Shown: in pieces, positions 7,074 to 15,762 of the stretch
How positions within the stretch are numbered: the first letter of the stretch is position 1
Layout: every line of letters begins with the position of its first letter
Assembly: GCA_946478675.1 (NCBI GenBank)
Contig: CAMLEF010000009.1
Location: 1-31,283, forward strand
DNA from: an uncultured Flavobacteriales bacterium
Lineage (GTDB): Bacteria > Bacteroidota > Bacteroidia > Palsa-965
DNA: 31,283 bases
Direction: 5' to 3'
The notes under the pieces: generated by a model
Databases searched by the model: none
The model's input: only the letters and a program-made list of their open reading frames with translations
Told to the model about the DNA's origin: nothing
Translations under genes and position numbers: made by a program

Positions 7074-10000
7074 TTATTGCCCTCCGCGGATGAGATGAAC
7101 GAATCCTTTGACGTCTGAAGTCTTGTCGGCGTAATCGGTGATCTGCATCACGTAGTAATACACGCCGTCGACAGCCATCATACCGCTTGTTGTACGTCCG
7201 TCCCATCCTGCGGTTACGGAATTCCATTCATAAATTTTCACACCCCAGCGATCGTAGATCTCGCAATGGAAATCTTTCACGCCGCTGCTCGTGATCAGGA
7301 ACTGGTCATTCGTTCCGTCAGCATTCGGCGTAAAGACGTTCGGGATCGTGAACGTCGCTTCACTGACGGCAACGATGCACAGCTCCGCCGTGTCGGCGCA
7401 ACCGCCCGCGCTCGTAGCGATCAGCGCTGCGCAATACGTGCCGGTGTCGCTCACCGCGAAACAGGGATTCTGCTGCGAAGAAGAATTCGTATCGAAAGTC
7501 CAGTTCCAGGAAGTCGCCGCAGTCGAATTATCCGTGAAGCAAACCTGCTGCGGATTGCCCGGCTGCACCATCACGGTGTTGTTCGTCGCGCTGCTGCTGA
7601 ATGCGGCTACCGGCTGCGGATTCACCGTGATCATGCTGCTCATCGTCACCGTTCCGCTGCAGCCGTTCGAATCGGTGCAGGTGTAAACCACATCGTACGT
7701 GCCGGCGTTAACGTAACAATTCGACGGCGAGGATTGCGTGCTGTTGTTGCCGTCGCCGAACGTCCAGCTTTCACTCGCACAGTTGCCTGTCGATTGTCCC
7801 GTGAAGTTCACGCACAGCGGCGCGCATCCGGAAACTACGTTCGAAGTTACCGTCACGGTCGGTGAAGGCGCAACAGTAACCGTAGTGGTCACCGTATCCG
7901 GCGGAGTGCCGCAGCCGTCAGTTACAATGACCGTGTAGGTCGTCGTGGTTGCCGGCGTTACGGAAACAGAGGCGCCACTCAGCGGACCAGGGAGCCAGTT
8001 GTACGAATAGTTGCCGTCGCCGCCGGTTCCTGTCGCAGAAATATTCGCGGTGCCGCCCTGGCAGATCGTTGCCGTTGTTGCGCTCAAGGTCAATGGCGGA
8101 TTCACGTTCACTGTTACCGTTTGCATCGGCGAAGAACAGCCGAGCGAATCGGTAACCGAAACGGAATACGTCGTCGTGACTGTCGGAGAAACGGTTTGCG
8201 TATTGCTATCCGGCAGGCTGTTGCTCCACGTGTAGGAATACGGCGCCGCACCGTTGGAAGGCGTTGCGGAAATATTCGCCGACTGACCGATGCAGATCGT
8301 CGTCGCACCGCCGGTCGCGAGGTTCACGGGTCCGTTCACAAAAACAGTGATCGTGTCGGAGCCCTGGCAGTTGTTCGCGTCGGAAACCTGCACGGTGTAC
8401 GTGGTCGTTGACGTCGGGAACGCAGGAGTCGAAGCGCCTGTTGCATTGCCGAGACTTCCTGCAGGCGACCAACTGTACGTCGTTCCGCCGGAAACCGTCA
8501 GCGTCGTCGTATCGCCGGAGCAAATCGTCAGGTCAGGTCCGGCGAAAACGGTGAGGTTGTTCGAGATCGCAACCACGATCGTATCGGTCGAGCTGCAACC
8601 GTTGGCGGCCGTTCCGGTGACTACGTAAGTCGTCGTTGCTACCGGCGTAGCGGTCGGGTTTGCTACCGAAGGATTATCGAGTCCTGTCGGCGGCGACCAG
8701 CTGTAGGTATTCGCGCCCGTCGCATTGAGCTGGATCGAGCTGTTCGGACAAACGGAAACATCGGGGCCTGCATTCGTCACCGGCGTCGCGTTCACGTTCA
8801 CGGTAACCGTATCGTTGTTGCTGCAGCCGTTCGCGTCGGTTACGGTCACGGTGTAAGAAGTCGTGGCGCCAGGAGCATCCGATTGCGAAGCGCCGCTTGC
8901 ATTCGACAGCGATCCGCCATTCCAGCTGTAGTTCGTTCCGCCGGAAGCATTCAGTGTAACTGTCGTTCCGGAACAAACGGTTTGATCAGTACCGGCATTC
9001 GCAACCGGCAGCGGATTGACAGTAACAGTTACCTGCGCAGCAGCAGAGCAACTGTTCGCATCAGTAACGTCAACCGTATACGTCGTAGTCACCGTCGGGC
9101 TATCGGTTTGTGAAGCGCCGCTCGTATTGCTGAACGAACCGCCATTCCAGGAATAGGTTGTTCCGCCTGAAGCAGCAAGCGCAACGGACTGACCAATGCA
9201 AACTGCAGTCGGCGTTGCAGTCACTGTCGGCGTCGGAAGCGGATTTACCGTTACCGTCACCTGCGTTGTGTCTGAGCAACCGTTTCCGTCGGTACCGATG
9301 ACCGTGTAAGTCGTTGTTGCGGTCGGCGAAACGGAAACGTTATTGCCATTGAGCGAACCGGGATTCCAGTTGTAATTCGTCGCGCCCGAACCGGTCAGTG
9401 TCGTTGACGATCCGGTGCAGATCGCAGAAGAACCCGCAGTCGCCGTGATCGTCGGAGAAGGATTCACCGTAACGACAACCTGCGCCGTGGAGGAACAGCC
9501 GGAAGTTGTTCCGGTAACGGTGTACGTGGTCGATGCCGTCGGTGAAACGGAAACCGAAGCTCCGTTCAGCGCGCCGGGATTCCAGGTGTACGTGGTGGCG
9601 CCGCTTGCAGAAAGCGTGGTGGAGCTTCCGTTACAAATCGTCGGTGCAGATGCGGTTGCCGTGACGGTGGGCGAAGGATTTACGGTGATGGTGACTTGCG
9701 CGGTGGAAGAACAGCCGGAGGAAGTTCCTGTCACGGTGTATGTCGTTGTTGCGGCAGGATTAACGGAAACGGAACTGCCGCTCAGCGCGCCCGGGTTCCA
9801 GGTGTAAGTTGTGGCTCCGGAAGCATTCAACGTCGTCGGGTCGCCGGAACAGATGGTCGTGTTCGTCGCTGTTGCCGTTACGGTCGGCGTCGGGTTCACC
9901 GTCACTGTTACCTGCGCGGTTGAAGAACAGCCCGTCGAAGTTCCGGTCACGGTATACGTCGTTGTAGTTGCCGGCGAAACGGTAACCGGCGATCCGCTCA

Positions 10001-13000
10001 GTGCGCCCGGGTTCCAGGTGTAACTCGCAGCGCCGGAACCGGTCAGTGTGGTCGAGTTGCCGCTGCAAATGGTGGAACTTCCTGCGGTTGCGGTAACGGT
10101 CGGCGTCGGATTTACAGTGATGGTTACCTGCGCCGTCGAAGAACATCCTGAAGATGTTCCTGTCACCGTGTAAGTCGTCGTTGCTGCCGGCGAAACGGAA
10201 ACGGAGCTGCCGCTCAATGCGCCGGGGTTCCAAGTATAACTCGTCGCACCTGAAGCATTCAGCGTAGTCGAATTGCCGGAACAGATCGTAGAGCTGGTTG
10301 CCGTAGCCGTTACTGTTGGGGATGGATTCACCGTCACCGTAACCTGCGCCGTTGAGGAGCACCCCGAAGAAGTTCCTGTCACGGTATAGGTTGTTGTGGT
10401 GGCTGGTGTAACGGTTACGGGAGAACCGGATAATGCACCAGGGTTCCAGGTGTAAGTAGTAGCACCCGATCCGGTGAGTGTCGTTGAGTTGCCGGCGCAA
10501 ATCGTAGCGCTGCCTGCTGTGGCAGTTACAGTTGGCGTCGGGTTCACGGTGATGGTTACTTGTGCTGTCGAAGAGCAACCGGCCGCTGTTCCTGTTACAG
10601 TGTAAGTTGTTGTCGCCGCCGGTGAAACGGAAACGGAACTGCCGCTCAGCGCCCCGGGATTCCAGGTGTAGCTCGTCGCGCCCGAAGCGTTCAGCGTGGT
10701 GGAATTGCCCGCACAAATCGTAGAGTTGGTCGCTGTTGCCGTAACCGTCGGAGAAGGATTCACTGTCACCGTTACCTGCGCAGTGCCGGAACATCCCGAA
10801 GTAGTTCCCGTCACCGTGTACGTCGTAGTGCTCGTCGGCGAAACCGTTACCGGTGATCCCGACAATGCGCCCGGATTCCACGTGTACGTCGTAGCGCCGG
10901 AGCCGGTCAGTGTTGTTGAGTTGCCTGCACAAATCGTCGAACTGCCGGCGGTTGCCGTAACAGTCGGTGTCGGAGTGACGGTTACTGTAATCGTCGTTGA
11001 GCCGGAGCATCCCGGTCCCGTAGATCCGGTTACCGTGTACGAAGTCGTCGTTGCCGGAGAAACGGAGATCGAAGTTCCGCTCAGGTTGCCGGGCATCCAG
11101 TTGTACGTGGTCGCGCCGCTCGCCGTAAGCGTGGTGGAGCTGCCGGAGCAGATCGGGTTCGTTCCTGCAGAAGCCGTGACAACCGGCGCAGGGCCGACCG
11201 TAACGGTGACTTGTTCGCGCCACCAGCCGGGACAGGTTCCGACCCAATACGTCGTGGTCGAGGTCAGCGCGGGTGTGGTGTAAGAACTTCCCGTGAAGAA
11301 CGGCGAGCCGCCAACGGAAGTCGTGTACCAGTTGTAAACTGCGCCCGGGGGAAGCGTACCGACGGAGCTCACCGTCAGCGTCACCGAGTTGCCGGAGCAG
11401 ATCGTGATGTTGTTGATCGAGAAATCGAAATAGGGAATCGAAGCGTTGTTGGTGCCGGGACATCCTTTCGTCGCACCGTTCGGCGTGAATTCCGTGAGGC
11501 CGCCGGAGTTGGTGGTGCCGTTGACGCCGCCGTTGGCGTTGCGCGCAGGCGTACCGTTGGAAATCGCGATGTATCCGCCACCGCCGCCGCCGCCCGGGCC
11601 TTCGCCTTCGTTCGAAGAGAAAGGCAGGTTGACGACCTGGTTGCCGCCGTTGCCGCCATTGGCATTGATCGTGATCGTATTGGAAATGGCACCGACCGAA
11701 TTGAGGATGACGGCACCGCCGCCGCCACCGCCGCCCGCACCGTCGATACCAGTGATGATGCCCGATCCGCCGACGGCATTCGCGCCGTTCAGACCGTTGG
11801 CGTTGATCGTTCCCGCGCCGGTAACCGTGCCGTAATTCAGCAGGTACACAATGCCGCCGCCGTCGCCGCCGTTGCCGCCACCGCTGTTGTTCTGGTCGCC
11901 CGCGCCGCCGCCACCGCCCATGAATACGCGCGGATATCCCTGCGCAGCCACGGTGTTGTAATCGAGCACACGACCGCCAAGGCCGGTACCGTTGGAACGC
12001 CGTGCGTCACCACCCCAGGCAGCGGAGTTATCGGGACCTTGCGTGGTTGCGTTAGCGTTGCTGCCGGAGAACGTATAACCGCCGCGACCGCCGCCGGAAG
12101 AGTTGGCAGCCGTGCGCAGGCTCATCGTATTGACGGGCGCTTCGAGGTTCCAGGCTGCGGTCCAGCCGGCGCCGGTTTGATCGGGAATGCCGAGGCCGCT
12201 GTAGACTGCGGAAGCCGTGGTGGAATTCGGTCCGTTTGCGCCGCCGCCGCCGCCGCCGTTGTGACCGGAACCGCCGCCGCCGCCATTCGCAGGAGCAGCA
12301 CGCGAATACCGTCCGCCGAACGCGTCGTATTCCGCTTGATAGCCGGCAACGCTTTCGCCCTTTTCAGCACCATCGGCGCTGTTGGTGGAAGCGTTGGAAT
12401 TCGATCCGAAAGTCGTGTTGTTGTCGCCGACGAGCGAGCCGCCGCGGAAACCTTTGCCGTTGACGTCGATGGTGCCGTTGATGATCGTGTTGCCCTGCAC
12501 TTCGACGGCCAGCACGCCGCCGATGGTGCCGTTCCAGTCGTCGCAGGTCAGTGATGCGCCGGCGTTGATCGTGAGTGTCGTGTAGCGCGGCACGCGTACC
12601 ACCATCGGTTTGCGTGCGGTTCCGCCATTGGGAATGTAGGTGTTCGTCGTTCCGCAATCGATCACGATGGTCGTAGCGTTCGGAACGGAAACGACCTGGC
12701 GGAATTCGTACAGGCCCGTGCTGTAATAGTTGCCGGGATCGACACGGCCCCACGAGGTATCCGGGTTCGGAGAAAGGCCGAGATCGCGGATGATCGTGCC
12801 CTGCACCTGGATGAGCATAACGAGATCGCCGGGCTGCAGGTTGGAAGCAAAACGTCCGTTCGTATTCAGCGCGCTGTTGGCAACAGGGATGGTCGTGCTT
12901 CCCGCGGAAACGAGCGCCGTGATCGACGTGTATTCATTCACGATCGTATTGGCCGCGGTAACGGTGCGGGGACCATGAACGCCTTGCTGGGCAAATGAGA

Positions 13001-13055
13001 AAATAGGGGCGAAAACGGCAATAGCCGGCAGGAATGCAAAAAGCAGCTTTTTCAT
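7074..13055 (-). CDS. Giant repeat adhesin (1993 aa) with type IX secretion type B sorting domain
   Basis: Signal peptide ~1-23. Residues ~24-190 form a beta-rich start domain. Residues ~195-490 are Gly-rich blocks (runs of 5-7 Gly) alternating with beta-helix-like strands such as TVTGAGTINANGLNG. From ~545 a divergent repeat leads into 15 Ig-like repeats of 72-78 residues (623-1730). Each has an xICxGxSTTL start, a YxWNPG core, TTTTYTVTG and a GCS...VTVTVNP end, with one Cys near each end of the unit. Two PKD-like domains (1731-1813, 1814-1899; WTFGDGN) and the sorting tail (1900-1993: IPNVFTPNADGTNDQF, YDRWGVKIYEW) complete it. The protein should be exported by the type IX system and displayed as a long stalk-like adhesin; that is inference from architecture. 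It is first in a run with the 548-residue protein (3-nt gap). A TATATTAG box about 30 nt upstream of the ATG is a possible -7 element. Confidence 0.95.
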   Translation of the reverse strand: MKKLLFAFLPAIAVFAPIFSFAQQGVHGPRTVTAANTIVNEYTSITALVSAGSTTIPVANSALNTNGRFASNLQPGDLVMLIQVQGTIIRDLGLSPNPDTSWGRVDPGNYYSTGLYEFRQVVSVPNATTIVIDCGTTNTYIPNGGTARKPMVVRVPRYTTLTINAGASLTCDDWNGTIGGVLAVEVQGNTIINGTIDVNGKGFRGGSLVGDNNTTFGSNSNASTNSADGAEKGESVAGYQAEYDAFGGRYSRAAPANGGGGGSGHNGGGGGGANGPNSTTASAVYSGLGIPDQTGAGWTAAWNLEAPVNTMSLRTAANSSGGGRGGYTFSGSNANATTQGPDNSAAWGGDARRSNGTGLGGRVLDYNTVAAQGYPRVFMGGGGGAGDQNNSGGGNGGDGGGIVYLLNYGTVTGAGTINANGLNGANAVGGSGIITGIDGAGGGGGGGAVILNSVGAISNTITINANGGNGGNQVVNLPFSSNEGEGPGGGGGGGYIAISNGTPARNANGGVNGTTNSGGLTEFTPNGATKGCPGTNNASIPYFDFSINNITICSGNSVTLTVSSVGTLPPGAVYNWYTTSVGGSPFFTGSSYTTPALTSTTTYWVGTCPGWWREQVTVTVGPAPVVTASAGTNPICSGSSTTLTASGATTYNWMPGNLSGTSISVSPATTTSYTVTGSTGPGCSGSTTITVTVTPTPTVTATAGSSTICAGNSTTLTGSGATTYTWNPGALSGSPVTVSPTSTTTYTVTGTTSGCSGTAQVTVTVNPSPTVTATATNSTICAGNSTTLNASGATSYTWNPGALSGSSVSVSPAATTTYTVTGTAAGCSSTAQVTITVNPTPTVTATAGSATICAGNSTTLTGSGATTYTWNPGALSGSPVTVTPATTTTYTVTGTSSGCSSTAQVTVTVNPSPTVTATATSSTICSGNSTTLNASGATSYTWNPGALSGSSVSVSPAATTTYTVTGTSSGCSSTAQVTITVNPTPTVTATAGSSTICSGNSTTLTGSGAASYTWNPGALSGSPVTVSPATTTTYTVTGTSTGCSSTAQVTVTVNPTPTVTATATNTTICSGDPTTLNASGATTYTWNPGALSGSSVSVNPAATTTYTVTGTSSGCSSTAQVTITVNPSPTVTATASAPTICNGSSTTLSASGATTYTWNPGALNGASVSVSPTASTTYTVTGTTSGCSSTAQVVVTVNPSPTITATAGSSAICTGSSTTLTGSGATNYNWNPGSLNGNNVSVSPTATTTYTVIGTDGNGCSDTTQVTVTVNPLPTPTVTATPTAVCIGQSVALAASGGTTYSWNGGSFSNTSGASQTDSPTVTTTYTVDVTDANSCSAAAQVTVTVNPLPVANAGTDQTVCSGTTVTLNASGGTNYSWNGGSLSNASGASQSDAPGATTSYTVTVTDANGCSNNDTVTVNVNATPVTNAGPDVSVCPNSSIQLNATGANTYSWSPPTGLDNPSVANPTATPVATTTYVVTGTAANGCSSTDTIVVAISNNLTVFAGPDLTICSGDTTTLTVSGGTTYSWSPAGSLGNATGASTPAFPTSTTTYTVQVSDANNCQGSDTITVFVNGPVNLATGGATTICIGQSANISATPSNGAAPYSYTWSNSLPDSNTQTVSPTVTTTYSVSVTDSLGCSSPMQTVTVNVNPPLTLSATTATICQGGTANISATGTGGDGNYSYNWLPGPLSGASVSVTPATTTTYTVIVTDGCGTPPDTVTTTVTVAPSPTVTVTSNVVSGCAPLCVNFTGQSTGNCASESWTFGDGNNSTQSSPSNCYVNAGTYDVVYTCTDSNGCSGTVTMSSMITVNPQPVAAFSSSATNNTVMVQPGNPQQVCFTDNSTAATSWNWTFDTNSSSQQNPCFAVSDTGTYCAALIATSAGGCADTAELCIVAVSEATFTIPNVFTPNADGTNDQFLITSSGVKDFHCEIYDRWGVKIYEWNSVTAGWDGRTTSGMMAVDGVYYYVMQITDYADKTSDVKGFVHLIRGGQ
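7866..11189 (-). repeat. Protein-coding tandem array: 15 Ig-like repeats
   Basis: Residues 623-1730 of the adhesin. Repeats 2-8 are exactly 72 residues (216 bp) each, repeats 1 and 9 are 73, and repeats 10-15 are 75-78 and more diverged. The phase is fixed by the recurrent NP(S/T)PTVTATA junctions. Similarity is highest in repeats 2-8 and falls toward the C-terminus, as expected if the array expanded most recently in its N-terminal half. Confidence 0.93.
9675..10970 (-). repeat. Higher-order 432-bp repeat: three two-unit blocks
   Basis: Repeats 2-7 alternate two types. Even repeats carry TLTGSGA, GSPVTV and TVTVNP; odd repeats carry TLNASGA, GSSVSV and TITVNP. This gives three consecutive 144-residue dimers at 10539-10970, 10107-10538 and 9675-10106. 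The dimer, not the single repeat, is therefore the last unit of duplication. Synonymous codons differ widely between the copies despite near-identical protein. Confidence 0.88.
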
Positions 13056-13158
13056 TCAGCAGTTGGTGTGCAAGTGAGCAGCTACTAATATAGCGGAAAT
13101 TGTCACATAAAGAATGATGCATGACGCACCTTATGTGACTTCATTAAAAGATTCAAAA

Positions 13159-13222
13159 ATTCAACATTCAAAAATTCTTTACACAGCAAGCTTTCCCGCT
13201 AAAGAATTTTTGAATGTTGAAT
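13159..13222. repeat. Long perfect stem of ATTCAAAAATTC words (element C)
   Basis: Arms 13159-13181 and 13200-13222 are perfectly complementary over 23 bp, with an 18-nt loop containing AGCAAGCTTTCCC. The left flank carries a further ATTCAAAAATTC word. It lies 10 nt past the stop of the GNAT/FemAB-like gene and upstream of the giant adhesin, both on the minus strand, so it may end transcription of the former. The gap 13056-13232 contains nothing else except the adhesin promoter region. Confidence 0.88.
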
Positions 13223-13232
13223 CATTGAATTT

Positions 13233-14546
13233 TCAATTTTCTTCTTTGAAAGGATTCCGCGGCGTCCAATCCGACGGCTTGAGGTAATCGATGAACGGAC
13301 GGATCACCTGGTTGGAAAGACCGTTGCGGTGACGGATGTAGCAGACGAGATCGTGTGCCACGGCCCCGACGGTAGATTTCATTTCTGCGGCGGTGCGACC
13401 GAGATACACCTGCTGCACGCCGGCTTCCAGTCCTTCCGCAACATAATCGTAAAGGATGCGCTGGTAGAGGCAATGCTCGGTGTTGTAGTGATAATCGATG
13501 CCGATGAAATGTGCTTCGAAATGTTCGCCGCAGCGGAAGGACGATCGGAAGGCGACGAGTTTGCCGTCGAGGCGGTAACCGACGATGCGGAAATTTTCCG
13601 GGAAACGTTTTTTCATTTCCGTAAAATAGCTTCCGCCGAGGGCCGCCAAACGGAATTTCGCGCGTTCGTGCAGGTTGTAATACAAGCGGTACAATTCGCC
13701 TTCGTGCTGTTCCGCCATTTTCGCATCGATCTCCACCAGCTCGAGCGGCGACGATTTTTTGTACACCGATTTCGCGCGATTGCGGTACTTCTTGCTCATC
13801 GCGTTCAGGTAGTCATCGAACGTTTTCCATTCGCGCGGCAGCGTCACGAGCATTTCCGGCTCAACGAGAAAGCGGTGATAGCGTTTTTTGCGCAGCCAGT
13901 CGGAAGGGATCTCGTCGGGCTTCGCGAAAAAATCTTTCACGAGAATCGCGGAAATTTTTGCGGGAAGACGATCATTACCGGTGATGAGCTTGACCGTTTC
14001 GCAGAAGGCGCGGTAAACGGTTTCCGCATCGGCGCCCGGACGCATGCCAATGCCGTATTCGCCGCTGATGAAATTGTTGCCGGACACCAGCATGCGAAAT
14101 CCTTTTTCGTCTTTCGTGCGCTGGAGCCATTCGCCCCATTGACCGAGCAGCGCGGTGGTGTGGCTGCGCTCAGCGGCAAGCGGCTTGAGGATATGGCCGA
14201 TCTCTTCGGCGGAAAGGTGAATGACCTGGAAATAAAATACGGCGAGCGGCTGGCCCTGTGCGTCGGACAGCTGGCCGTAATAAAAACCGAGCGCAGGAGA
14301 AGCGGTGCGTTCGAACGCCTGGAGGTAATCCCAGCTCAGGAAAAAATTCGAAGGAGGAACGGTGCGGTCCCAGGCGGTACGATCCAGCGTTGCGAGCGAA
14401 GGCGCCAGCTCCACCGTCAGGTCTTCTGCGAGACGATAGGTGCCGGCGGCAGATTTTTTATCGGATTTCCGGGGTACCAAACGCAGCGATTTTTCTGTGA
14501 TCGATCGGGCCAGCAAGGCCATCCGGAAAGCGGGACAAATCAGCAT
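13233..14546 (-). CDS. GNAT/FemAB-like acyltransferase family protein
   Basis: 437 residues, soluble, no signal peptide. The C-terminal half (~255-420) looks like the BioF2/FemAB-type acetyltransferase fold. DYLNAMSKKYRNRAKSVYKK is the usual entry motif, followed by an LYYNLHERA helix, GKLVAFRSSF (core strand) and YLGRTAAEMKSTVGA near the end. Family members transfer acyl or aminoacyl groups in cell-wall, lipid or exopolysaccharide pathways; the substrate here cannot be read from the sequence. The N-terminal ~40 residues are weakly supported, and Met9 (14522) is an alternative start. It follows pfkA on the same strand after 52 nt and may share its transcript. The strong stem at 13159-13222 would end that transcript before the adhesin gene. 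Confidence 0.85.
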   Translation of the reverse strand: MLICPAFRMALLARSITEKSLRLVPRKSDKKSAAGTYRLAEDLTVELAPSLATLDRTAWDRTVPPSNFFLSWDYLQAFERTASPALGFYYGQLSDAQGQPLAVFYFQVIHLSAEEIGHILKPLAAERSHTTALLGQWGEWLQRTKDEKGFRMLVSGNNFISGEYGIGMRPGADAETVYRAFCETVKLITGNDRLPAKISAILVKDFFAKPDEIPSDWLRKKRYHRFLVEPEMLVTLPREWKTFDDYLNAMSKKYRNRAKSVYKKSSPLELVEIDAKMAEQHEGELYRLYYNLHERAKFRLAALGGSYFTEMKKRFPENFRIVGYRLDGKLVAFRSSFRCGEHFEAHFIGIDYHYNTEHCLYQRILYDYVAEGLEAGVQQVYLGRTAAEMKSTVGAVAHDLVCYIRHRNGLSNQVIRPFIDYLKPSDWTPRNPFKEEN

Positions 14547-14598
14547 AATTTCGATGTCGTTTTAGCCGCCCGGATATTGTAAGTATAACGATAATTTT

Positions 14599-15567
14599 TC
14601 ATCGCGCGAGCAGCTCCACCATTTTCAGCAGCTCCGGATCCGGTTCCTGCAGCTGTTTCGTCGCTTCGGCAAAAGGCGTATACACAATTTTCTTGTCGAC
14701 GATGCCGACCATCACGTGGCGTTGTCCTTCCTGCAATGCTTTGACGGCAGCGTATCCCATGCGGCTGGCGTTGACGCGTTCCATGCAGCTGGGCGAGCCG
14801 CCGCGCTGGATGTGCCCGAGCACGGTGATGCGCACGTCGAGCTGCGGGAAAACTTCTTTCACCTTCTCTCCTACTTTGAACGCGCCGCCCGCTTCGTCGC
14901 CTTCCGCCACGATGATGATCTTCGAATGCTTGTCGCTGCGGCTTTTTTCGAGACGCGCGAGCACGGCTTCCATGTCGTTTTTCGTTTCCGGGATCATGAT
15001 GCCTTCCGCGCCCACACCGATGCCGCTGTACAACGCGATCAGTCCCGCATCACGCCCCATCACTTCGACGATGAACACGCGGTTGTGCGATTCCGCCGTA
15101 TCACGGATTTTGTCGACGGCTTCGACGACGGTATTGATCGCCGTATCGTAGCCGATGGTGAAATCGGTTCCTTTCAGGTCGTTGTCGATCGTTCCCGGAC
15201 AACCCACGAAGGGAATGTCGCAGATCTTCGAAAACTCCAGCGCCCCGCGGAAGCTGCCGTCGCCGCCAATGACAACGACGCCTTCGATGCCGAGCTTCTC
15301 GAGATTGGCTTTCGCTTTCTCGCGTCCTTCCAGCGTAAGGAAGCGCGGGCTGCGGGCCGTCTTCAGGATCGTTCCGCCGCGGTGAATGATGTTCGCCACC
15401 GAACGCGCATCCATGCGAAAAATGTCGCCGTCGATCATTCCTTCATAACCGTAACGAATGCCGAATACGTTCAATCCGGAAGCAACACCGGTACGCACCA
15501 CAGCGCGAAGACAAGCGTTCATTCCGGGAGAATCGCCGCCCGAGGTGAAGACTGCAATTGATTTCAT
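14599..15567 (-). CDS. pfkA: ATP-dependent 6-phosphofructokinase
   Basis: 322 residues from ATG 15567, the usual bacterial PfkA length. MKSIAVFTSGGDSPGMNA is the canonical N-terminus with the GGDSPGMN nucleotide loop. GGDGS lies at 101-105, and PGTIDNDL at 124-131 carries catalytic Asp128. MGRDAG and IQRGGSP are the fructose-6-phosphate site motifs. Gly at both positions that separate ATP- from PPi-dependent enzymes (GGDGS rather than GGDDS; PGTIDND rather than PKTIDND) supports ATP use. It catalyses the committed step of glycolysis in the cytoplasm. The open frame continues 22 codons upstream to 15633, but that part is encoded by the inverted-repeat words at 15589-15624 and is not real. A TACCTTCG box ends 4 nt before the ATG. 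Confidence 0.96.
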   Translation of the reverse strand: MKSIAVFTSGGDSPGMNACLRAVVRTGVASGLNVFGIRYGYEGMIDGDIFRMDARSVANIIHRGGTILKTARSPRFLTLEGREKAKANLEKLGIEGVVVIGGDGSFRGALEFSKICDIPFVGCPGTIDNDLKGTDFTIGYDTAINTVVEAVDKIRDTAESHNRVFIVEVMGRDAGLIALYSGIGVGAEGIMIPETKNDMEAVLARLEKSRSDKHSKIIIVAEGDEAGGAFKVGEKVKEVFPQLDVRITVLGHIQRGGSPSCMERVNASRMGYAAVKALQEGQRHVMVGIVDKKIVYTPFAEATKQLQEPDPELLKMVELLAR

Positions 15568-15571
15568 TTTA

Positions 15572-15579
15572 CGAAGGTA
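15572..15579 (-). promoter_or_regulatory. Near-consensus -7 box (TACCTTCG) directly before pfkA
   Basis: Seven of eight positions match TAnnTTTG and the box ends 4 nt before the pfkA ATG, so transcription may start at the initiation codon. The repeat arm 15589-15624 begins just upstream and would fall in the spacer and -33 region, so it could influence pfkA expression. Confidence 0.4.
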
Positions 15580-15588
15580 AAGGGAAAA

Positions 15589-15624
15589 AATATGCCGATA
15601 TGCCAATGTGCTGATATGCCGATG
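15589..15624 (+). repeat. Left 36-bp arm of the inverted repeat around the four-helix-bundle gene (element D)
   Basis: Composed of ATATGCCG-type words with a central CCAATGTG. Its reverse complement matches 16123-16158 at 35 of 36 positions; the only difference is T versus C in GTGCTGAT/GTGCCGAT. The rest of 15625-15762 holds the palindrome and promoter listed separately. Confidence 0.93.
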
Positions 15625-15665
15625 TCTCCCCAAATCTCCAAAATGGAAGCATGTTGAAAAATTTT

Positions 15666-15682
15666 ATCTACCTACGGTAGAT
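15666..15682. promoter_or_regulatory. 17-bp palindrome (7-bp arms, 3-nt centre), candidate operator
   Basis: ATCTACC TAC GGTAGAT is perfectly symmetric and lies 22 bp upstream of the likely -33 element of the four-helix-bundle gene. The size suits a dimeric repressor or activator site. No regulator gene is adjacent, and a short RNA hairpin is the alternative reading. Confidence 0.45.
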
Positions 15683-15704
15683 GTTTCGCTGAACGGAAAC
15701 CGGA

Positions 15705-15737
15705 TTTGTTTTTTTGAATTTTAGCGATTTAGATTTG
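15705..15737 (+). promoter_or_regulatory. Consensus Bacteroidota promoter for the four-helix-bundle gene
   Basis: TTTG at 15705-15708, a 21-nt spacer, then an exact TAnnTTTG box (TAGATTTG) at 15730-15737. Predicted start near 15742 leaves a ~20-nt leader before ATG 15763. This is one of the best promoter matches in the window and indicates the cassette gene is transcribed independently of its neighbours. Confidence 0.65.
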
Positions 15738-15762
15738 CGGCGTTTTTTCACTTAACGTTTAT

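Noticed and set aside
11211..12554. 447-codon plus-strand frame opposite the Gly-rich adhesin region
   Set aside because: Product is an Arg/Ala/Val-rich mirror of Gly codons, with no start signals and no family.
15568..15633. 22-residue N-terminal extension of phosphofructokinase
   Set aside because: Encoded by the repeat arm 15589-15624; the canonical PfkA start MKSIAVFTSGGDSPG is at 15567.
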